Positions 54,004 to 62,100 of a stretch of DNA of 64,000 nt are shown here, in pieces (positions within the stretch are counted from its first letter, which is position 1; every line of letters begins with the position of its first letter). The notes beneath the pieces were generated by a model. The model saw only the letters and a program-made list of their open reading frames with translations, was not told where the DNA came from and ran no database searches. The stretch is from Phocoenobacter atlanticus (GTDB taxonomy: Bacteria; Pseudomonadota; Gammaproteobacteria; Enterobacterales; Pasteurellaceae). The position numbers and the translations under genes are program-made. The stretch lies in the NCBI RefSeq assembly GCF_030764225.1, contig NZ_JASAXH010000006.1; one strand, given 5' to 3'.

Positions 54004-55686
54004 TTACCCCTCACAACTGCTACAACTTAGCAAGTTACGATTAAACACCTGTGCCGCACTCATACTATATTGATAATAAATAGATTTTACCCCTAATTCT
54101 TCCGCCGTTAAATAAAGTTGGTTCAAATCTCTTGCTGGCGTATTTGGATGCACCATTAGGTTAATGCTCTGCCCTTGATCAATATACGCCTGACGCTGTG
54201 CCGCTTGCTGAATAACACTTAATTGGCTAATTTCCGAGAAGGTTTTAAAGACATCTTTTTCGTGTTCAGAAAGCTCGGTTAAATGTTGCACCGAACCATC
54301 ATTCACTAAAATACTTTCCCAGATTTTTTCGTTATCTAGGTCTTTTTCTTTGAGTAATTTTTCTAAGAACGGATTTTTATACACCATTTTGATTTTCGCT
54401 AAATCTTTGACATAGTAATTCGATTTAAACGGCTCAATAGATGGCGATACACTACCTAAAATAAAGCTACTAGATTTCGTCGGTGCAATACTCATCAACG
54501 TGGTATTACGGCGACCATAACCTTGTAAAATTTCAGGCTCGCCAAAAAGTGTCGCTAATTCTTGGGAGGCTTTTAAGGTTTTTTGTTGTAGCGTTTTAAA
54601 AATCTCATTATTTTTTTGCATTGCTTCAAAACTATCAAAAGCAATATGATTTGCTTGTAAATAACTATGCCACCCCAAAACACCTAAGCCTAACGCTCGA
54701 TGACGTTTTGCAAAACAATTTGCTTTATCTAAAAAAGGAACAGTTGCACTTTTTTCAATAAATTCACTCATTACTGCGTCTAAGAAATAAGTCAGCACTT
54801 CTGGTGCGTCAGTCTCTTTCCATTCATCAAAATAGAGCAAATTCATTGATGATAAACAACACACAAAACTTTCTTGTGTGTTTGATGGCAACATAATTTC
54901 AGTACACAAATTAGAGGCGTGGATATTCATATTTTTATCTTTATAAACATCTGGTCGCCCTGCATTCGCATTGTCTTTAAAGAAAAGATAAGGAATACCC
55001 GTTTCTGTTTTGCGTTGTAAAATTTTTGCCCATTTCTGACGTTTATAAGGGTCGCCTGCTTTCATTGATTCAAGCCACTCGTGACCCACACAAACGCCAT
55101 AATACATTAACTGAATCGGATTGCCTTCGGTGTGAATATCCAACCATTCTTCAATATCGGCGTGTTCAATATCAATGTAGCCCGCAAACTGCCCTTTTCG
55201 AGAAGTGCCTTGTGAAATCACATCAATGGTGGTGTCGAATAATTTGCTAAAATTAAATGAGCCATCGGATTTACCATTGTGACTAATATTGCTACCACGA
55301 GGACGAATATCGCCAAAGTAGGCTGATGTGCCACCACCTATTTTGCTCATCATTCCGACTTCCGCAACAGTGGACATAATATCAGCGATAGAATCCCCAA
55401 TATAACTGCCAAAGCAAGAAATCGGTAGTCCTCGATCTAAACCAAAATTAGACCAAATCGGCGAAGAAAGAGAAAAATAACCACGTGCCATATAGTGATA
55501 AAATTTATCGGCAAAGCCTTTAATATTTAGCTTTTGTTCTGCGTGATCAGCAATATAACGAATACGCTCTAAAGCGGTTGTGCCTTCAAGCAAGTAACCA
55601 CGTTGTAAAAATAAACGGCTGTCTTCATTTAACCAGTCAAAATCTGGTCGCTCTGTATTTGAATAAGGGGTATTAGAATAAGTCAT
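54004..55686 (-). CDS. Compact class I ribonucleotide reductase, alpha subunit
   Basis: A 560-residue catalytic subunit, short for class I (about 700-850). No ATP-cone is seen at the N-terminus, so allosteric on/off control is probably missing. Active-site residues are kept: C91 (SCFGSY), N259-L-C261-T-E263 (NLCTE) and C276/C277 (VCCLSSMN); the C-terminal redox pair C555/C558 is CSSC. The beta gene precedes and overlaps by 14 bases. Reduces ribonucleoside di- or triphosphates to deoxy forms. Confidence 0.9.
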   Translation of the reverse strand: MTYSNTPYSNTERPDFDWLNEDSRLFLQRGYLLEGTTALERIRYIADHAEQKLNIKGFADKFYHYMARGYFSLSSPIWSNFGLDRGLPISCFGSYIGDSIADIMSTVAEVGMMSKIGGGTSAYFGDIRPRGSNISHNGKSDGSFNFSKLFDTTIDVISQGTSRKGQFAGYIDIEHADIEEWLDIHTEGNPIQLMYYGVCVGHEWLESMKAGDPYKRQKWAKILQRKTETGIPYLFFKDNANAGRPDVYKDKNMNIHASNLCTEIMLPSNTQESFVCCLSSMNLLYFDEWKETDAPEVLTYFLDAVMSEFIEKSATVPFLDKANCFAKRHRALGLGVLGWHSYLQANHIAFDSFEAMQKNNEIFKTLQQKTLKASQELATLFGEPEILQGYGRRNTTLMSIAPTKSSSFILGSVSPSIEPFKSNYYVKDLAKIKMVYKNPFLEKLLKEKDLDNEKIWESILVNDGSVQHLTELSEHEKDVFKTFSEISQLSVIQQAAQRQAYIDQGQSINLMVHPNTPARDLNQLYLTAEELGVKSIYYQYSMSAAQVFNRNLLSCSSCEG

Positions 55687-56650
55687 CGGCGGTAATCTGC
55701 TTCATTTTTTTGCTGTAATCGGTACTACGTTTGTTAAAGAAATCGGTCTCTTTACCAGATAAAATTTCAATATCAAACCACTGGGTTTCTTTTAATAGCT
55801 CTTCATTCACTTGATAAGGGGCTTCAAGCCCTAAGGTTGAAAGTGAATGGTTATAACGGTTCATTATGTAATTTTCGACGGTTTTAAAATCAATAAAATC
55901 AAGATCACCCTCTTCAAAAATCCACGCAAGAATACTGCGTTCTGCCTCTAAAGCTTGATTTGCTAAGCCTTTTAATTCTGCATAAAAATCATCACTAAAT
56001 AATTCACTGTGTTCATCACGTAAAATTTCATAAAGTGCAATTCCAAAACGTCCGTGAATTTCTTCTTCTTTTGAGGTGGCTTCAACCGCATTCGAAATCC
56101 CTTTAAATAAATTTTTATGTTTATTAAATGACATAATCACTAAAAACTGTCCAAATAATGAAATATGCTCAACAAACAGAGAAAATAGTACCAAAGAGAG
56201 TACAAACTGCTCTTTACCCATCTCTTTTTCTCGCATAAATTCTTCCATATAATTGATGCGATCCATAAGCGGTTGGATTTCTGTAATATTTGCAAACATT
56301 TCATTCAAGCCTAATTTTTCAAGCAAGAAAGAATAAGCATCTTTGTGGCGAACTTCACTTTCTGCAAAAGTCCCACCCACATCATCAATTTCAGGTTTTG
56401 GAAAATAACGATATAAATCGCCCCAAAAACGTTTTACATTCACTTCAATTTGAGAAATGGCTAGCATTGAACGGGTTAAAACACTGCGTTCTTTTTGATT
56501 GATAACGGTTTTATAATCTTGAATATCACTTGAAAAATTAAATTCCGTATGCAACCAGTAAGAATGGCGAATAGCATCTTTAAATTCGAGTAATTCAGGG
56601 TATTCATAAGGTTTAATTTGAATACGTTTTTCAAAAAGGTTTCTTGACAT
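55673..56650 (-). CDS. Class I ribonucleotide reductase, beta subunit
   Basis: The ATG at 56650 (325 residues) with GGGGAA upstream is chosen; an ATG at 56704 would add a hydrophobic stretch with no support. Metal ligands: E69 (QIEVNV), E99 and H102, E161, E196 and H199 (EEIHG). The radical tyrosine Y106 (four after H102) is kept. The first ligand is Glu where E. coli R2 has Asp84. It forms an operon with the compact alpha gene. Confidence 0.88.
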   Translation of the reverse strand: MSRNLFEKRIQIKPYEYPELLEFKDAIRHSYWLHTEFNFSSDIQDYKTVINQKERSVLTRSMLAISQIEVNVKRFWGDLYRYFPKPEIDDVGGTFAESEVRHKDAYSFLLEKLGLNEMFANITEIQPLMDRINYMEEFMREKEMGKEQFVLSLVLFSLFVEHISLFGQFLVIMSFNKHKNLFKGISNAVEATSKEEEIHGRFGIALYEILRDEHSELFSDDFYAELKGLANQALEAERSILAWIFEEGDLDFIDFKTVENYIMNRYNHSLSTLGLEAPYQVNEELLKETQWFDIEILSGKETDFFNKRSTDYSKKMKQITADDLF

Positions 56651-56777
56651 AATTCCCCAATATTTTATTAAAATTAATGGTACAATATACAATAAAAATA
56701 GCATTAATGCTAATAATTACTATTAATATTACAGCAGTTAATTATCAACTTGCTGTTTTCTAATGAGAAAATAATAA

Positions 56778-57377
56778 ATGCAAGAAAATACCTTTATTTA
56801 TCCAAAAGCACATCTAATTGCAGGTGTTGATGAAGTAGGACGAGGACCTTTAGTTGGTGCCGTAGTTACTGCTGCAGTTATACTTGATCCGAACAACCCA
56901 ATCAAAGGATTAAATGATTCTAAAAAGCTGTCTGAAAAACGCCGAGAAGAATTAGCAAAAGAAATTAAACAAAAAGCATTATGCTGGTCTTTAGGACGTG
57001 CAGAACCAGAAGAAATTGATCAAATCAATATTTTAAATGCCACAATGCTAGCAATGCAAAAAGCCGTACAAGGGCTTAGTTTACAACCTGACTTTGTACT
57101 CGTTGATGGTAATCGTACGCCTAATTTTTCAATGCCCTCCGAAGCAATTATAAAAGGAGATGGCTTGGTTGCTGAAATTAGTGCAGCCTCTATTTTAGCA
57201 AAAGTCACCCGTGATAACGAAATGAGAGAATTGGATAAACAGTTTCCTGAATATGGTTTTGCCAAACACAAAGGTTACCCAACTAAACTCCATTTTGAAA
57301 AACTAGCAGAATTTGGAGTAACACCTTTTCATCGCAAAAGTTTTTCACCTGTTGCTAAAATTTTACAGCACGTTTGA
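56778..57377 (+). CDS. rnhB: Ribonuclease HII
   Basis: A 199-residue enzyme that removes ribonucleotides and RNA primers from DNA. The signature AGVDEVGRGPLVG (about 15-27) holds the D-E pair; VLVDGNRTP has the third Asp and AKVTRD the fourth. The closing GYPTKLHFEKLAEFGVTPFHRKSF is typical. It is divergent from the RNR genes. Confidence 0.96.
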   Translation: MQENTFIYPKAHLIAGVDEVGRGPLVGAVVTAAVILDPNNPIKGLNDSKKLSEKRREELAKEIKQKALCWSLGRAEPEEIDQINILNATMLAMQKAVQGLSLQPDFVLVDGNRTPNFSMPSEAIIKGDGLVAEISAASILAKVTRDNEMRELDKQFPEYGFAKHKGYPTKLHFEKLAEFGVTPFHRKSFSPVAKILQHV

Positions 57378-57466
57378 TTTGCATTAACCAATAAATATAT
57401 TGATAATAAAGTTATCATTATTCTAATCAATGCTTTGGGGCATTATTAACTTACGGTTTAAAATAT

Positions 57467-57745
57467 TTATACGACTGCTGAACCTGTACCTATCGAAGCG
57501 TTAACCTGTTTCTCATAAACTTTTTTCACGTGAATTAAACTAATCAGTTTTAAAGTAGGTTTAATCAATAATTGAGCACTTCCCACAATAAATAGCCAAG
57601 TACCACTTGTCACCAAAGAATCGGATAAAAAGAAAAAACTTCCAATTAAAAACCAAATTGCAATAAACAAATCGTTAATTGCTCCTAATATTTCATATCG
57701 TCGCTGAATAATGATATGTTGTTGTTTTAAACCTAAATTCATCAT
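57467..57745 (-). CDS. YrhK-like small membrane protein
   Basis: A 92-residue protein with two membrane helices (about 24-42 and 46-66). The ILGAINDLFIAIWFLIGSFFFL and GTWLFIVGSAQLLIKPTL segments match the YrhK domain. Function unknown. It lies 20 bases before the YcgN-type gene ends and shares its strand. Confidence 0.72.
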   Translation of the reverse strand: MMNLGLKQQHIIIQRRYEILGAINDLFIAIWFLIGSFFFLSDSLVTSGTWLFIVGSAQLLIKPTLKLISLIHVKKVYEKQVNASIGTGSAVV

Positions 57746-57765
57746 TTAATTATTTCCTTTATGTT

Positions 57766-58230
57766 TTATTCTTCGTCAATCACAAACTCAAACCAATCAA
57801 TCACATCTTTTTCGTGAATACCATTTTTAATTAAGATATCCGCATTTTTAACTGAATGCGGATTATTAGAAATTAAAGGATGCCAATCAAACAACGATTT
57901 CCCCTCGTAAAGTAAGCGATAGGCACAGGTTGAGGGTAACCATTTAAAATCAGGTAGGTTTCTTTTAGTGAGTTTCGTGCAATCATCCTCTAATTGAAAA
58001 CGTGTCATATAATTCATACATCGCCCTGTTTCCACATCAAGCTGATTACAGGCGATCCGAGTAAAATAGAGTTTTTCTCGTTTACCTCGTCCTTGAATAT
58101 ACTTACGATAACAACACTTACCGCAACCATCACATAATGCTTCCCATTCAGCATTATTCATTTCAGTTAACGTTTTATGCTCCCAAAATAGCGGTGCGAT
58201 CCTTTCAATATTTTGCAAATTTTGCTCCAA
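57766..58230 (-). CDS. YcgN/UPF0260 family cysteine-cluster protein
   Basis: A 154-residue protein starting at TTG with AAGGA seven bases upstream. The family motifs are all present: FWEHKTLTEMNNAEWEALC, DGCGKCCYRKY (Cys cluster), ACNQLDVETGRCMNY, LTKRNLPDFKWLPSTCAYRLL and DWHPL. It may bind iron-sulphur or zinc. The start codons overlap an uptake-sequence-like element (about 58190-58222), so part of the N-terminus is encoded by it. Confidence 0.88.
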   Translation of the reverse strand: MEQNLQNIERIAPLFWEHKTLTEMNNAEWEALCDGCGKCCYRKYIQGRGKREKLYFTRIACNQLDVETGRCMNYMTRFQLEDDCTKLTKRNLPDFKWLPSTCAYRLLYEGKSLFDWHPLISNNPHSVKNADILIKNGIHEKDVIDWFEFVIDEE

Positions 58231-58268
58231 AACTGTTCCTTATAACACTACATCTTAAAAACAAGCTT

Positions 58269-58865
58269 TTATTTATCTAATTGTTTTTTTAACGAAGCCA
58301 ACGCCATTGCTCGATGGGAGATTTTTTTCTTTTCTACACTTTCCATCTCTGCAAAGGTACAATTTTTAGGTGGATAGAAAAATAACGGATCATAGCCAAA
58401 TCCGAGGGAGCCACGCTCTTCTCGTAAAATGTCACCAAAACACTCCCCCACTGCAATTTTAGGTGTCGGATCCATCGGATGTTGTAAAAACACAATACAA
58501 CTCACAAATTTTGCCCCACGTTTATTCGCCTCAATATCCGCTAAATCTTCGATTAATTTTTTACGGTTAGCCACATCATTTCCCTCTTCCCCAGCATAAC
58601 GAGAAGAATATAAACCCGGAGCCCCATTTAACGCTTCAACAGATAAACCAGAATCATCTGCAAGTGCAGGCAACCCTGTTTTTTCACTGGCATAACGGGC
58701 TTTTAAAATTGCATTTTCAACAAAAGTAAGCCCCGTTTCTTCAGGTGAGCTTATACCAAATTCACTTTGAGCTACAACTTCAAAACCAAACTCACTCAAC
58801 ACATCTTGCATTTCTTTAACTTTACCAAGATTACCCGTTGCTAATACAATTTTTGTTTTTTTCAT
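58269..58865 (-). CDS. rdgB: XTP/dITP diphosphatase (RdgB)
   Basis: A 198-residue house-cleaning enzyme that hydrolyses non-canonical purine nucleotides (dITP, XTP). Signatures are VLATGNLGKVKEM (8-20), GLPALADDSGLSVEALNGAPGLYSSRYAG, and SLGFGYDPLFFYPP followed by SHRAMAL. Complete for the family (197 residues in E. coli). Confidence 0.96.
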   Translation of the reverse strand: MKKTKIVLATGNLGKVKEMQDVLSEFGFEVVAQSEFGISSPEETGLTFVENAILKARYASEKTGLPALADDSGLSVEALNGAPGLYSSRYAGEEGNDVANRKKLIEDLADIEANKRGAKFVSCIVFLQHPMDPTPKIAVGECFGDILREERGSLGFGYDPLFFYPPKNCTFAEMESVEKKKISHRAMALASLKKQLDK

Positions 58866-59153
58866 TTTTAGCTTCCTTTAAAAATTTAGTTATTTATGGC
58901 TATTTTGAAGATAATTAAGCATATTTGCAAATTTTAATTCGCATCATACCGCTATTTACCCATCACACTTTTGTTTATTTTATAAACAAATCGACACCAT
59001 TACTCCGATTTTGCTTGCGTTTTTTTTTTTTTTTTTACAATCGGAAGGTTTACACATATTTTTTAACAAAATATTTACGGGCAGTAAAAGGATTTTACAT
59101 CCCCTCAAAAAATCCTAAGGAAAGGTTATCAACTTAAAAGAAGGTATCTTTTT
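58866..59153. other. Intergenic region before the adhesin
   Basis: It contains one uptake-sequence-like element (TTTGCAAATTTTAATTCGCATCATACCGC, in 58923-58951), an inverted-repeat patch near 58970 (TTTATTTTATAAAC), the T17 tract and an untranslated leader of about 113 bases with AGGAAAGG at 59119 and GAAGG before the ATG. Confidence 0.5.
59011..59041 (+). promoter_or_regulatory. Candidate phase-variable promoter with poly-T tract
   Basis: Seventeen T (59020-59036) abut TACAAT (59036-59041) as -10. The -35 may be TTGCTT (59011-59016, spacer 19) or TTGCGT (59015-59020, spacer 15); a change in tract length would move either toward 17. It lies 113 bases before the adhesin ATG. Confidence 0.45.
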
Positions 59154-62100
59154 ATGAACAACATCTACAAAATCGTGTTTAATCAAACAACACAAACATA
59201 CACCGCCGTCAGCGAATTAGCCAAAGGCGCTAAAAAATCACAAACACAGTCTTCTGTCTTCCGTCCTCTGTCTTCAGAACAGCAAGCGGGTACATTCTTA
59301 CCCAAATTTGCAAAAATTACCTTAGCAATCTCAATGATATTAGGTTTTAGCTCTTCAGCAATGGCAGTGGTTTCTGATGCAGAATTTAAAGCATTAAAAC
59401 GACAGGTTGAAGCATTAAAAACACAGAAAACTTTTTTTCATGTTAATAGCGCAACAAATACAGGAAGTGGAGATCCAATAACAAACTCAGGTTATATATT
59501 TACAAGTGCAGGAGCAAGACGCTTAGGAGCAATAGCTGCTGGGGAAAGTGCAGTTAGTGGTGGTAATAATGCAATTTCAATAGGTAGATATTCTAATGCA
59601 AAAGGGCTTCAATCAATAGCTATTGGAGGAAGTGGTGCTCCTTTAAGTGCTTCTTCTGGACTATTATCTCAAATTCAAACGATTGCAAGTGGTTCTCAAT
59701 CAATCGCATTAGGGGGGGATGTTCACGCTGAAGGAAATGGTAGTATAGCTATAGGTGGAGATGATTTGTTTTCTATTTCAAATACTAATTTTGATGGAAC
59801 TGATGCTTCTTTAGGTTTAGCACCCACAGAATGGAAAGGTAATGTTGGAGAACTTGGAAAGTATTACAAATCCTTAACAGGCAAAAATATGGATATTTTC
59901 ACCAGAGGAAAGGAAAAGAAAGAAATAGAAAATCGTTGGACAACTAAATCAAGTGGTGAAGGCTCAGTGGCTATCGGTTTAATGGCTGTATCAGAAGGTG
60001 CTTTATCAACAGCTTTAGGAGTAAAATCAAAAGCTATAGGTCTTTCATCGATAGCATTAGGTTTAGCCGCTCAAGCACAAGGAAGGGAATCAATAGCTTT
60101 AGGCGCTGCTGCACTTGCCAATAACAAAAACTCCGTCGCCTTAGGTTCAAAAGCAGAAACACGTGCCTTTACACAAGAAGATAGTGCAACAGTAAACGGA
60201 CTTAAATATAAAGACTTCACTGGTTTTGCGGATGGTGTGGTGTCTGTGGGTAAAGATTATCACGAAAAACAAATCATCAATGTTGCACCGGGTAAAATCG
60301 CTCAAACCTCAACCGATGCGATCAATGGTTCACAACTTTTTGCTACCAATAAAGCCATTGGTAATGTTGCAAAATCGGTTAAAAATAACTTCGGTGGTAA
60401 TGCTGCATTAAATGAAAATGGGAACATTACGTTTACCAATATTGGGGGAACAGGCAAAGGCACGATTCACGAAGCGATTGGGGATATAAAAACCACTGCC
60501 GATGCAGCCAAACGTAAAACCCTTGCAAATAGCACTACACTGAATAACAAAGCAGATAAAAATGCAGGTAATTTAAGTACGGCAGATGTTGCTGCGTGGA
60601 AGAGAAAAATCGATACAGATACTAACTCTGTTGAAAGAGTCACTAAAGGTGACGGTATTGAAGTAACAGGTGGGACAACAGCGAAAAATAAAAACTGGAC
60701 GGTCGCCCTATCGCAAGATACCAAAACTAAACTTGCAAAAATTGCTCAAAATGAGACCGCTTTAGGTAATAAAGCAGACAAAAATGCGGGTAATTTAGGC
60801 GCAACAGAAGTAAATGCTTGGACAACCAAGTTAAATACAGGTGCAAATATCGCCGCACCAAAAGGCAAGTTAGTGACTGATTCGCAAGTAAAAACTGCTC
60901 TCGACACAAAACTGGATGCGGATGATATCACCAGCAAGGATAAATCGGTGACTATTGATACCAAAACTACCGCAGGTAAAGTGGACTTAAAAATCAATGT
61001 TGATGGCTCAACCATTAAAGTGAATGACGAAGGTCAATTACAAGCCGTTGCCTCAGCACCAGAAGTGGATGGTACCAGCGTGGCATTAAACTCAGCGGGT
61101 AAAGTCTCTGTCAAAGATAAAGGCATTTCAGCTGCAAAACTAGCCGATAATGCGGTAACGGAAGACAAAATTGCAGATGCATTATTAACCGAGTTAAAAG
61201 CAAAATCACGTGAAAAAGTGAAAGCGGGTGCGGGTATTAAAGTCAGCCCAACTACCGTGGCTGCGGATAAAGATAACCAAGAATTTACGGTATCATTAAG
61301 TGATGCAGTGAAAACCAAATTGGATAACTTAGCCGCTAACCCAAATGCGACTTACTTAAACAAAACAGGCTCAAACATCGGTAATGACACCGCAAAAGCG
61401 ACCTTCGGTCAAAATGTCGGTAAAGCAAGTATTACGGGTAATGGTACACAGCTTGTTCAAGAAAAAGCCGTGAAAAGCTATGTGGATGGTAAAGCGGTTC
61501 AGTTAGGTAACCAAATCACGAATGTGAGCAAAACCTTAAAAGAAGAAGTGGCGATTGTTGAAAACAGTGGCTTAACACTAGATACCACTGCCGCAACCAC
61601 AACCAAAGGGGCGATTTATACCTTAGGTTTAGATGCAGCGAAAGTAAAAGAAGTGGCAGGCACCACAACCCTTCCTGCTGATTTAGCGGCAAAAGCCAAC
61701 AAAGATGCGTCTAACTTAACCGACCCTGCAGATGTGGGTAAATGGAAGAAAAAACTGGGTATTGATGGGTTACCAACTAACGCAAATATTGCAAGTAAAT
61801 TGGAAGCGGATGACATCACCAGCAAGGATAAATCGGTGACTATTGATACCAAAACTACCGCAGGTAAAGTGGATTTAAAAATCAATGTTGATGGCTCAAC
61901 CATTAAAGTGAATGACGAAGGTCAATTACAAGCCGTTGCCTCAGCACCAGAAGTGGATGGCACCAGCGTGGCATTAAACTCAGCGGGTAAAGTCTCTGTC
62001 AAAGATAAAGGCATTTCAGCTGCAAAACTAGCCGATAATGCGGTAACGGAAGACAAAATTGCAGATGCATTATTAACCGAGTTAAAAGCAAAATCACGTG

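Noticed and set aside
2991..58951. CRISPR-like or phage repeats formed by the GCGGT elements
   Set aside because: The copies are dispersed singly or as inverted pairs, with no regular spacing; they fit uptake-type signals.
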